Positions 1-10,700 of a DNA stretch of 23,340 nt are shown one piece after another. Source of the stretch: Neoconidiobolus thromboides FSU 785 (Eukaryota; Entomophthoromycota; Entomophthoromycetes; Entomophthorales; Neoconidiobolaceae). The notes beneath the pieces are model-generated. The model searched no databases and had not been told where the DNA came from. It saw nothing but the letters and a program-made list of their open reading frames with translations. Position 1 is the first letter of the stretch. Each line of letters begins with the position of its first letter. Both the position numbers and the translations under genes were made by a program. The stretch is from NCBI GenBank assembly GCA_025603075.1, contig MU626531.1, positions 1 to 23,340 on the forward strand, in the 5' to 3' direction.

Positions 1-93
1 TTTTTGTATTTAAGAATTTTACTGACAATTTTTCCACATAAATAGCGCTTAAAAAATGGAAAAATAATGAAACTAAAAAAAACAGCCCCATAT
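1..93 (+). repeat. Palindromic ~105-bp repeat, copy A (cut by window edge)
   Basis: The first 93 bases match the interior and right end of the element seen complete at 2353-2457 and 13081-13186. About 12 bases of the left terminus (ATATGGGGATGT) lie outside the window. The shared core AAATAGCGCTTAAAAAATGG and the right terminus CAGCCCCATAT are both present. TTTTTCCA and TGGAAAAA form an internal stem around the core. No coding potential was seen. Confidence 0.7.
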
Positions 94-963
94 CTTAAAC
101 TAAAACTTCTAAATACTAAAAAAATAAACTGATATATTGGGTATTATATGCATGCTTTTTAAAAAGAGTGATAAAAACTAATGTTTATATTATAAGCTGA
201 TATTTATAAAAGCAAAAAATTATTTCTCATTTATTTTTTATAAAATAACCAATATAAATTAAGCCATTTAATCATATAAAAACAATAATATAATTGATAT
301 TATTTAAAAAAACGTTTACTAACACGTTTTTGCTTTATTAAGCTTAAAAAATAAACAAAGTAAAAAATAAAATAATTCTTTTTATAGAGCGGGTTTTATT
401 GTATAAAAAACTAAAATTGGCTTTTTTAAACGAATATAAGTTTTAAGGGACTAATATTATGTTACATCATGGGCATAATAACACCTTGGTATTTTTTTAC
501 TATACCTAATGATATTATCGCATTAATATTTTAATCATCCTAATAATTGTTATTGAGAGTTTTGACTTGTTTTTTTAATGATTAGATTGGTAATAACATA
601 GTAAATAAAAACGAATATAGGTTTAAGGGCTTTTCATAGAGTTATCATTTTATTACTATTACACATATAATCGATTTTTATATTAATAAAAAAAATTCTA
701 AATTCATTATGTACTTACTTAATTTAGTAATTTATCTCAATGTTCTACTATAACAATAAATTAAATTAATTACCTTAAGTAGCTGTAACACCGAAACTAG
801 ATAATTCTAAACCAACAGTTATCAATAGAAAATCACATTTCAGTTTTTGTATAATAATTAAATCTTTTAAAATAAAAAATCAGATTTCATATCATAAGTT
901 TCTTTTTTCTTTATTATTTAATTTTGCCTTCACTCATTTCAATTCAATAAAAAAATAATAACA
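94..963. other. Intergenic, upstream of the Rho GEF gene
   Basis: About 870 bp of very AT-rich DNA without a supportable gene. Two related words, AAACGAATATAAGTTTTAAG near 428 and AAACGAATATAGGTTTAAGG near 608, form an imperfect direct repeat some 180 bp apart. The first runs into TTAAGGGACTAATATT (443-458), which recurs exactly at 17595-17610 in another promoter region. Otherwise nothing stands out. Confidence 0.5.
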
Positions 964-2101
964 ATGTTATCCAGTCCTAGAGAACCAATCTACTATCGTA
1001 AAAGTGAACCTAATTTTTCATCCTTACCTAAATTACCTTATAGACCTAATAATTATATACAAGAATTAAAATGTATTAAGACTATTTTACATCAACATAG
1101 GGAGAAAGGAAATAATCGAAATATTAAGTTAATGAATCAAAATTGTTTGGATGAGAAATTGGAACAGGTAAATAGTTTTTTAAAAGTAGAGGGAGAGATT
1201 AGGATTTTAATAGCTGGTTTTTAGATACAAGAGAATGTAGTAGGGGAAAGTAATGAATTGATAAAAAATGAAATAACATTGAATTTTATACCAAATACGA
1301 ATAATACACCAGTAAGTTTTTGAAAATAATTAAAAATAGCTACTTTAATTATTCATCTCAATCTTCTATTTTATAGAAAGAATTAAAATTTTGGCGGGAT
1401 ACCGTACCTAAAGAGCTAGTAGATTCATTAACAAAAAACGAACGTTTAAGACAAGAATGTATTTATGAAACCATTTATACTGAAAGAGAATTCATAAAGA
1501 CATTAACATTAATAGATAAAGTAAATATTTATTTTCAATTAGAATTAAATACAAATTAAATGAATTTTTTCTCTTTACTTAGGCCATTATTAAACCGATT
1601 AAACTCATTGGTCTCTTTAATGATGAAGAATTTGAAACCTTGAAACTGTTCTTATTTCACAACTATAAAAAAATCCTAGAAATCAGTGAAACTTTATACG
1701 ATAAACTTCTATATATTCAATCGCACCATCCAATCGTTGAAAACATAGCTCCAGCGTTTAGTGAATGGGTCGGGGAATTAGAGCATTTTGCTTATTACGG
1801 AGCTCATTTGCCTTTAGCTCAACGATTTTTAGAAACTCGAAAATCTTATCATCCTGAATTCGCTAAATTTGTCAATGAAATGACCAGTAATTCTAGTACT
1901 AATTACCTTCCAATGTTGAGTTTTATGAATGCTCCAACGACTAGATTGGCGAGGATGATTCTATTACTAAATAGTATTAAAAAATACAGTCGAGAAGATA
2001 GTAAAGATTTTGAAATGATACCCATTATTGTTGATATTGTTAATAAGCATTTAAATGTTGTGGATAAAAGTGTGGTCAATGAAGCAAGTCTAGAGTTTTA
2101 A
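964..2101 (+). CDS. Rho guanine nucleotide exchange factor, DH domain only (Rom2/Rgf-like)
   Basis: Exons 964-1167, 1225-1311, 1377-1520 and 1583-2101 join in phase 0 to give 317 residues. From about residue 103 the protein resembles the DH domain of fungal Rho1 exchange factors of the Rom2/Rgf type. It has the FWRDTVPKE lead-in, the RQECIYETIYTEREFIKTL helix (about 121-139), and the late PTTRLAR helix (about 263-269). These proteins load GTP on Rho1 at the plasma membrane to control cell-wall synthesis and polarity. The stop follows directly after the DH domain, so the DEP, PH and CNH (citron) parts of typical Rom2 proteins are absent, and none was seen downstream. TRLARYPLLL, common in the family, reads TRLARMILLL here. 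The first 100 residues are not recognisable. It could be a minimal paralogue or a 3'-truncated gene. An AATAAA at 2188-2193 may serve for polyadenylation. Confidence 0.8.
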
Positions 2102-2352
2102 TAAGGATGGAAAAGGAGCTGAAAACTTTTTGGATGTTTTTTCTTTTGTGTTATCTTTTATGATGTCAATTTGATATTTGGATTATTAATAAAGTTTTAA
2201 TTATTTTTTATATTTAATTGAGTTTGTTTGAATTTAATATTGTATGTGTGGTTTTTAAGTTTCGATAAATTTTTAGTGCTTTATATGTTATATTACTGTT
2301 ATTATTCGTGATTTGAATAAAGTGTGAATCTAAAAATCATTAAGGTTATATA

Positions 2353-2457
2353 ATATGGGGATGTATTTTTTTGTTTAAGAATTTTACTACAACCTTTCCA
2401 CTCAAATAGTGCTTAAAAAATGGAAAAATAATGAAACCAAAAAAAACAGCCCCATAT
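2353..2457 (+). repeat. Palindromic ~105-bp repeat, copy B (complete)
   Basis: Ends are ATATGGGG and CCCCATAT, and the terminal 24 bases are an imperfect inverted repeat (GGGGATGTATTTTTTT against GGGGCTGTTTTTTTT on the other strand). Inside, CTTTCCA and TGGAAAA form a second stem around AAATAGTGCTTAAAAAATGG. The whole unit can fold as a long hairpin. Related copies are at 1-93, 13081-13186 and 19600-19703. It has no coding capacity, so it fits a MITE or another non-autonomous foldback element. Confidence 0.7.
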
Positions 2458-2510
2458 ATTGTTAAAAAATAAATGACAAAAATCAAATGAAATCACCACA
2501 TTGATGTTAC

Positions 2511-2542
2511 AAAAAATCAAAAAATCAAAAAATCAAAAAAAC
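2511..2542. repeat. 8-bp tandem repeat (AAAAAATC)n
   Basis: Three full units of AAAAAATC followed by a partial one. It lies in the intergenic region upstream of the Sro7/tomosyn gene. It is probably a replication-slippage product in AT-rich DNA. Confidence 0.7.
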
Positions 2543-2589
2543 GCAAAGCCACTTAAAATTACCATATATGCAATAATCACATCGTGTAA

Positions 2590-2759
2590 TACAGGTATTG
2601 TAACTCTTTTGTAGCTTAACTAACTGCTTATTTAAGAGAAAAATTTATAGTAAAGTCGCGCCAATCATAAGGATCAATCATTAATAAAATTAGGTATATG
2701 AAAAATTTAGTTATAAAAATTGTTGCTAAAAAAGTAGCAAAAGAGTTACGACAGCTGTA
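2590..2759. mobile_element. Tc1/mariner-like MITE with CAG-starting inverted repeats and TA flanks
   Basis: Left end after TA: CAGGTATTGTAACTCTTTTG (2592-2611). Right end read on the minus strand: CAGCTGTCGTAACTCTTTTG (2757-2738). Seventeen of 20 positions agree, including a perfect 12-bp core GTAACTCTTTTG. Both ends abut TA, as expected for TA-targeting Tc1/mariner-type elements, whose termini commonly begin with CAG. The element is 166 bp inside the TAs and has no ORF, so it would be non-autonomous. Its base composition is slightly less AT-rich than the flanks. Assignment to the superfamily is inference from termini only. Confidence 0.6.
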
Positions 2760-2988
2760 GAAGACAGAACTTCTCAGTTTGAGTTTGAGTTTTTAATTTT
2801 TAATTTATACTTTCTAATCTTGTTCTTTAAAACTAATTCAATCTATTGCTTAAAAAAAAGACGGATAAATTTTATCAACCACGATTTTTAAGTTCTTTGT
2901 TTAATGACTATTCAATTTGGATTTCAATAACATCAGCTTTTTCAATATAACAAGAATATAACATAATACAATCAATTTACGACATAAA

Positions 2989-5357
2989 ATGGAATCTAAA
3001 GATGATAATATAGACAAGCCAAAACCCGATGGCAGTGGAGGTTTCTTAAATAGTTTATTGTTTTTAAACAACTTGAGAAAAAATAGTCAAAAAGAAAAGA
3101 AAAAAATTATAACGAAAAATTTCGAATTAATTGAGGTAAGTTAAAAAAAGATTTCATTTCCTCAATATCAAAAAAGATATTGATACTAGTATTAACTCTT
3201 ATTAGTTAGCAAGCTATGGTTTTCCTGGTATAGCTAATTGCTATTCTTATTGCCCAATTCAAAAATTATTAGCTATAGGTAACTATTAATTGTTCCCCTT
3301 AGTTTAGCTCCTTAAAACTTAATTTCTTTCTATTAGGTACTTCCACAGGTAGGGTAGTGATCCTTGGCAATTCTGGAATTGCTTTGCGTTTAAATATCAC
3401 TTTAAAACATGGTATAACGGAAATATTATTCTTATCGAATTTGCCATTAGTTATCTGTATAACTCAATTAAATGAAGTTATATTATTAGATATTATTAAT
3501 ATAACAATTAATAAGATTTATCATTGTAACCAAAACATTACTTGTATTGAAACATATCCAGATTCTAAATGGCTGTTGATCGGTACTGATAAAGGAGAGA
3601 TTCAATTATTAGATCTAGTTTATGGTGTTTTATCAGAACATAAGTTACATTGCTTGGAGAGTAGTATTCGATTTTTAAAGATTCATCCAGTTAGCTATAC
3701 AAGTTTATTAGCTGCTTCAGAAACTGGAGAAATTTGTTTAATTAATTTAAAAACTGGGAAATTAATTTTGAATTTTTTATTAAATGAAATATATTCTATC
3801 GAACAATCAATAGTTTTAACTTCAATTTGTTGGAATCCAAAAGGAAATTATTTTGTAACGGGATATGATAACGGTTGGTTAATATTTTGGGATCCAATGA
3901 ATAATAAAGAAACAGTTTGTACAAGAACAATAGAAAGTGAAACTATAGATATTGCTTTGGAATTAGCTTTACCTGAAGAAAGAGAACCTATTATTAGTTT
4001 ACAGTGGTGTCAATTTAATAACACAGATGAGAGCTTTCTTTATATAATTGGTGGTAATGATATTGGACAAGAAAATAATTTAACTGTGTTAAAGTTCATA
4101 TTAAATGATATAAAATCATCAATTAATAAAGAGTCGATATCAATCACACAAGAATCATTAAAAAAATGTACAATGATGCCATTATCTTCCCCTTGGAATG
4201 GTGGTTTATTGAATCCCAAAGCCATTATTTGTTTATCTAAAAAAGGCAATTTATATAGTTATAATTTAATTGGAGAAAGTATCCAATTGCATTTACTATT
4301 ACAATGGTTAAGTTTTGATATTCAACATTCTAAATTAATTTCTCAATGTTCACCTATTATTTATAATGCTATAATAGCTCATGAAACTTCATTTAATCCT
4401 CAATTGATAAATAATAATATAAATAATAATATAAATAATAACAATAATAATAACAATAATAACGTGAATTTAAATTTTGAATTAGAAGGTGGAATTTTAT
4501 TACCTAAACAAGTAGATCACTTTTTTTATGATTTTTTATTAAGTTCTCATCAAGATGGAGCAGTTAGATTATGGGATTCATCAACCAATGTACTAGCACC
4601 TATTAGCCATTTAACTATTTGGCCAAACAAACTTGAAGGTCATGAAAATAGTCAATTAACTGGTTTAAATTTAGATGCTAATACAGGCCATCTAATTGCT
4701 ACTTTAAATCATAATTCTATTTTAGTTTATCAATTTTGTCATCGTTCCAAATGTCATATTCATACTCCTGAATCTTCTCAATCTTCTTCTCCTAATTATA
4801 AAGACTTCAATGAAAATAACGAACCAAATGAGGAACAGAAAGACATACAAGAAAAACTAATGGAAGGAGAAGGGATGAAAGTAAACAATGATACTGACCA
4901 TAATCCAAGAATTCAAGATAGAGAAGATATATATATTTATAACATAAAGCGAATCCAAGAAATCGATAAAAATATTTATCCGTCCTTTGAATTATTGGGT
5001 CATCGTGGTAGTATTGCTTATTCAGTTTTAAAAAATGGATTGTAAGTATTTAATATTATATAAATTCTATTAATGAAAATGATTTATTTAATTATTATTT
5101 TATTTTAGTTTAATTGTTAGTGATACTTACGGTGGTTTTTCAATTACAGAAATTCAATTAAAAAAATTAATTTACTTTGAAAGAGGTAAAAGATTTTATT
5201 TTTTAATATATTAAGTTGATACTGATTTTATTATTTAGAGATTCAACCTGTTGTTGTTACTAAATTTTCTACTATGCTACCAAACTCTAATCAACAAAAA
5301 GATCATTGTAATTCAATTGAATTTATATCTCAAATGGATATTAAAGCTAATTTAAAC

Positions 5358-5397
<40 letters not shown>

Positions 5398-7336
5398 GGA
5401 ATAATAATACTTTTATAATTAGAACTTAAAATCTTAGGAATTACAAATAATTATAATATATATATGGTTACTTTAGATTTAAAAGATAATAATCGAAAGA
5501 TATCTAAAGGAAAAATCTTTACGTATAATGAAATAGATCAAACACCTACATATATTTCTTTTTATAGTAAACAAGTTGAAAGTATACTCCCCACTCCTAT
5601 TGATATGAAATCACCAGAGCAACAAGAGCCAAAAGAAATATTAGAAGAAAAAGAAAATGAAGAAAATAAAGATAACTTAAGTAAAAAGCCAACATGGAAA
5701 GGATTAAAAGATATTAATAATGCTGCTAATCGATTAACTAAAAAATTTACTATTACTGGTAATGGTAAAAACAAAAGTAAAGATTCCATGCTAGCAAAAA
5801 TTGTATCGAGGAAATCAAGTGTACAAAGTATTAAAGAGGATAAAAAAAATGAAAGTGGATTGATAGAGGAAAAAGAACAAGTGGGGGATTTGGAAAAGAA
5901 GATTGAAAAAGAAGATGAAAATCAAATTTTAATGGATAGTAGTTTGATATCTGAAAAAGAAAATTCATCACCTCCTTCCCCTACCCTTTCGTTGGACATT
6001 AAAAGTAAACAAAATAGTAAAGAAATCTCATCTATCCCCTCCTCACCAGTAGAAAATAAAATTAAACAAATGAGTAAAGATAAGAATAATAAAGAGATTC
6101 TGACTTCACCTTCCTCCCCAGCCGAGAATAAAATCAAAACCTTAAGTAAAGATGGATTAGATCCCAATGATTATTCCATTATATGTTTTGAAACTAAAAT
6201 CATTGTTCATAAACATAAAGATAAAAAAGTATTGAATAAAGTTACGGTGGAAGAGGATAGAGGCAGAATTTTAACAGCTAAATACGTTAGAAATCACGGT
6301 AAGTTGGAAGTTTTTTATTATGGAAAATGAGTTTATTGACATTATTGAAATTTTTAGAGAATGATATTTTAGTATGTTTAACCTCAAAAGGTTTTGTAGA
6401 TGTTTATGATTTACCTGAATTAAATTTTATTCATAAAACAGAAATTCCATTATCTGAAACTTATAAGTAAGCCAAGTTTTATTTTAATAATAATAATAAT
6501 AATTTTTAACATTTAGTCTTAACCAATGTACTATTACTCCCGATGGCCGAATATTTGTAAATATTAATCCATTTGAATTGAAACAATATTGTTTATATGA
6601 AGATCATGATGCGTAAGGATAAAATTTGTTTTTTTTATAAATTTAGAATTCAATAATGAATATTAAAAATAATTAGTTTAAGTAGTCCCTTATGTTCCAA
6701 AATTCAGCTATATGATCCAACCAAATTTTGTCCCGAATTACCAATTGAAGAGATACCTTGGTATTCTCTAGCTTTTAATAGAGTAACAAAAGATACGATT
6801 ATAAAAATTTGTAAGTTTTAAGTTGATTTATTATTATTAAATTTGACAACTAACCGATTGGTTAATTTCATTTTTATTTCAATCCACTTTTAGTTGAACG
6901 TCATCGATCTATTGATGCTAAACCCATTGATCGAACAAAAAGTAATCGCTATGTAAGAATACGGAAGTATTCGGATGCAGCTCATAATTGCCCACTCATT
7001 TGTGGAGTCCATTCCATTGGTGCTAGTCAACCTAATATTCATTCCTCTAAAACATCTATGAAATCACAGTTAAGTGAAAATAATAATGATCTTACCAACT
7101 CCAATTCCAACTCTAAATCAGTAATAAATCCTAATAGTCCAGTTGATAAAGAAAAACCAAAGACTGGATTAGCTGCTATGTTATCTCAAACTACAGACAA
7201 ATTAAAAGAAAGGGAAGATAAATTAAGTAATATTGAAGAAGCTATGAAAGACACAAGTGAGGCTTCAAAAGATTTCTTAAATCAAATTAAAGCTTATAAC
7301 CAAAAACAAGCAAATAAAAAATGGTATCAGTTGTAG
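2989..7336 (+). CDS. SRO7: Sro7/tomosyn/Lgl family WD-repeat protein with C-terminal R-SNARE motif
   Basis: Ten exons (2989-3135, 3206-3278, 3337-5041, 5109-5185, 5239-5358, 5438-6298, 6358-6466, 6517-6612, 6677-6810, 6894-7336) join in frame to 1254 residues. Family members bind Q-SNAREs, and yeast Sro7 also binds Sec4 and Exo84, to control vesicle fusion at the plasma membrane. The start shows the Lgl-type blade LLAIGTSTGRVVILG across the exon 2/3 junction. Further WD-like blades include LLIGTDKGEIQLLD, YFVTGYDNGWLIFWD and SSHQDGAVRLWD. The C-terminus (about 1197-1254) is a tomosyn-type R-SNARE segment, LKEREDKLSNIEEAM, with a zero-layer Arg near 1214 and no membrane anchor. Insertions are a poly-Asn tract (about 431-450) and a Glu/Lys/Ser-rich stretch (about 760-950) in the second propeller. 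The gene converges on SEC10. The family call is firm; the exon 6/7 boundary is the least certain. Confidence 0.88.
4407..4463 (+). repeat. AAT-rich microsatellite coding poly-Asn
   Basis: Runs of AAT/AAC, interrupted by ATA, code for an Asn-rich stretch in exon 3 of the tomosyn-like gene (about residues 431-450). It sits in a loop-like, non-conserved segment between WD blades. Unlike the AAT run at 5359-5400, no splice sites remove it, so it should be translated. Confidence 0.75.
5359..5400 (+). repeat. AAT microsatellite at the 5' end of an intron
   Basis: The run of AAT units starts directly at the donor GTAATA of the intron 5359-5437 in the tomosyn-like gene. Read through, it would add poly-Asn and then hit TAA near 5427. 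Splicing to the acceptor at 5436-5437 instead restores frame and gives the conserved-looking blade start GITNNYNIYMVTLDL, so I treat the repeat as intronic. Confidence 0.7.
6019..6162 (+). repeat. Two tandem 24-codon units inside the tomosyn-like gene
   Basis: Two consecutive 72-nt units encode KEISSIPSSPVENKIKQMSK... and KEILTSPSSPAENKIKTLSK.... The peptide pattern (SSPxENKIK followed by SKD) is clearer than DNA identity, so the duplication is not recent. It sits in the charged low-complexity insert of exon 6. Ser-Pro pairs could be phosphorylation sites, but that is inference. Confidence 0.7.
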
Positions 7337-7764
7337 AAAAAGAAGAATGATGAGGAAAGATAGGATAAGTGTATGTTTTAATGAGTTTATAAATTTAAAA
7401 TGAGATTGTTTTTAGTATTTGTTAAATTAAAATTTATATATCACAGTTTTTATAATAAACTTTGTTATCAATTTGATATAATTATTTTAAGTTAATTTAT
7501 AATTGTCAACTATTTTATTATTATAATAAAGATAAAAGGTTCTATTTTCTATTTATTTTATAATTGGGTTTAATTTTTTTGAATTAATATCCTATTTGAT
7601 TTGCGTAAAAAAAAACTTAATATTTAAACTATCTTAATATTTTAATTTAATGATTTTATCTTTAAAACCTAATACATGGTTTATAAATTTAAATCAAAAA
7701 CACTCTTAAATATTAGATTTAATACTAAAATAACATCATCTCTCATTCCATCCTCAAACATAAC
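7337..7764. other. Convergent intergenic region (3' ends of tomosyn-like and SEC10 genes)
   Basis: About 430 bp of AT-rich DNA between two facing stop codons. It should contain both 3' UTRs. AATAAA words occur at 7454-7459 and 7525-7530 on the + strand, but such words are frequent by chance in this composition. No gene was seen. Confidence 0.5.
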
Positions 7765-10700
7765 TTATTTAGGTGAAGGTGCATTAAAAGTCAGCCCAGA
7801 AATCCCAAGCGATGATGACGACCCGCCAAGTGAAGGCATAGGGCCAATGGAAGCGGTAGCAGTCACATAATGCATATTATTATCATCTAGAGAGTTACCA
7901 TTCGAAATCGGTCTTGTCTTATTTTCAGTTTGTAAATTAAAATCCTCTCGACGAATGCCTAATAACCTTGGTAAATCGGCCTCAAAAAAATCTTGGCGAC
8001 ATTTTAAATAAGGATAAATGGAAGAGATATCCAAATTAGCTAACATACCACTACGAAGCAAAGAGGGGATACTGGCTGGATTATCCATAAATAACAAGTC
8101 AGCAATCTCTTTTAAAATCTCAAACCGGGAAGTGAGTTCTTCCACTTTAAGATCTCGAATAAGACCTTGATATTGAGAAATATCTAAAAATAATAACATA
8201 CCACCATTAGGAGATACAGTAAATTTTTTAAAATGTTCTAATAATAAACTAAAAAAATAAAAATATAGATTAATATAATTTCATTTCAACCTTTAAAAAA
8301 ATTCATTACCTATGGACCCCCGTACCCAATTCTACATAATATGATTTTAAATTAGCACCTTCAAAATGAAGTTTCGCTGCTTGAAATACTTTTTTTAACA
8401 CATCTACACATTTTCGACAAGTTTCTGTTGGCATTGAAAGCATTTCCAAATCTACTGCATCTTCTGGTATTTTATAAGTTAATCGATTTTGTGAATTTAA
8501 GGTGACAGAAATCCATTTTAAAATTTGCGAGGTTTCTTCGTGAAGTATGTTATTGATGGAATTTTCCAATATGGACATTAATGAATTTTTTTTAACTACT
8601 ACTTCTCGATAAGAGGGTGGAGATGACGACACAAGAGGTAAAACTGAAAATTCAAAATGTTTTTGAATTAATTGCATAATATGATTAATTTGTTCCGCTA
8701 ATTCAAATGAATGTTTTGTTTCTTCTATATTAAATTGTCGATAATCTCGATGTTGGATTTCATTTAAAGATCGATGAAGTATACTTTCTAAAAACTTCCC
8801 ACTTAAAAAATCAATTAAGATAGCAAATAACTTATTTGAGTAACTATGTAAGTCCGATGCTGGTGCTAATTCTGCACATCTTCCCATTGCTTCTCCATGA
8901 ATATTTAATATATTGATAACAATATCAATTAATCCAATGGTTGATGAATTATCTATATTTCCATTTTTTCCATTAAAGTTTTCTTCATTATTATTATATC
9001 CAAGATTATTTTGGTGGTTTAAATTTTGTGTTCCAGAAATAGGTGAGTTAGAATTAGAATTCACCATATCTGCTGCTTTAGCTAATCTAGCAAACATACT
9101 AGGTTTGACTTGAGCTTTATTATTTTCGATTGATTTAGACCTCTTTAAAAAATAAGGTTCAATTAATGTTGGTAATATATTTTTAATATAGTTTTGTTCT
9201 AATTCCAAATACCCTTTGGGTACAAAAAATTCTTCTAGCCATCTTTCAGCTGTATTAGATACTTCTGTATATCCTCTATCTAATGGTATCCCTATATCAG
9301 CATTGTAATTACTATTGTTAATACTCTCAATTCCATATGTTGAATTTCGATCTTCCTTTTTGTTAGTTGTTCGATTCTTTTTTTGTAAATAGGGATAAAT
9401 AAAATGACGATCAAATTGTTTCAAATCGGATACTAAATTAGCTGTACATGAGTGAGTACTTGATAGTGTTCTTAAATAAGCTAGTGGAGATTTTTGTTCT
9501 GCTTTATCAAGTAGTCCTTCTAAATATTGATCAATCTATAATTTAGCTGAATTAAAATATTAATGTTTTGTTGATATTAATTAATGATTACCGATTGATT
9601 AAATATTCTTTCTAAAAATTGTCGGATAACAAATAAAGCATTTGGAAATACTTTAGAAATAATATCCCATTCTTTAGCAACTACACCACGAACCTCGCTA
9701 TATAATTTAACCATCCATGGGTCCGGTGGTGGTGGAGGATATTTGGGATTGTTAATTTGGGATTGTTGGCTATTAAATTAATTATTGTATTGTTATTATT
9801 GAGATTCTCTTTTAAAGTAAGACTTACGTTTCTAAAGAATGTTTAGCCAATTCAATTGAGGATTCTCTTAATTTTCTTTGAGACATAAAGAATTCATGTT
9901 GATTAATGTATGCTTGCATACATGAATTTCCACCATTGAAATCAAGTAAAGTTTTAGAACATGACTAATTATCATGAATATAAATTCATTATTTCTATTT
10001 ACAATTATACTTACTGCCATTGTAGAAATATCTCCATTAGTATAAGCTTGATCAAAGGTTTCTAAAAGATCTTGTTCTAAATTTTCGTTATATTTTTCGA
10101 TTGTAATTCTGGTCTATTTTGAATACATTAGTTAATAAATTCACTGACTTTTATCTCATTGAAAACTCAAGAATCTAAAATTTTAAATAAAAGCTTACCT
10201 TTTCCATCCCTGGAAAATCAATTTCTTTGGATATGTTGCTTAATTTTCTTGCAATTATAGCTGCCTTTAATTAAAAATATTAATTGTTATGTTAATTTTG
10301 AGCATTTGTTTTGAACCTTAAATATTATTATGAAATAACCTCTGTTATTTTTAAAGTCAAATTTAATATTATTTTCATTAAATGTTCCTTCTATCAAAAA
10401 ACAATAACTTACTTTATACTGGCCGTCAGGACCTTGAACGGATCTCATTTCTTCCAATTGATTACATTGTCCATGTTGACTAAACTCAAGAAAAAAACTA
10501 AATAAATCTCTAGCTTGTAACAATCTTGATCTCTGTTTATCAATCGATTCCAATTGCTGACCAATTCTAATAGCTGTATTCCCTACTTCTCCAATTTGAC
10601 TTTCTAGAGATTTACTGGATATTTGAACCTCCTAATAGAGATCATTATTATTATGTTTTTTTTAGTTCGTTTTAGATTTGTTAATGGTTTTGTGGTGGAT

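Larger units (their letters stand above)
2458..2988. other. Intergenic, upstream of the tomosyn-like gene
   Basis: About 530 bp between palindromic repeat B and the Sro7/tomosyn-like start. It holds the 8-bp tandem array (2511-2542) and the Tc1/mariner-like MITE (2590-2759), both listed separately. The remaining ~230 bp before the start codon should contain the promoter, but no specific site could be recognised. Confidence 0.5.

Noticed and set aside
5464-6330. Independent gene starting at MVTLDLKDNN
   Set aside because: Upstream exons splice in phase into GITNNYNIYMVTLDL, a continuous WD-like strand of the tomosyn protein; the Met is internal.
7676-7870. Plus-strand small ORF overlapping the SEC10 3' end
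   Set aside because: It is antisense to the clearly coding Sec10 tail and has no recognisable content.
8913-9113. Plus-strand ORF inside the large SEC10 exon
   Set aside because: Antisense to the Asn/Ser-rich insert of Sec10, with no independent support.
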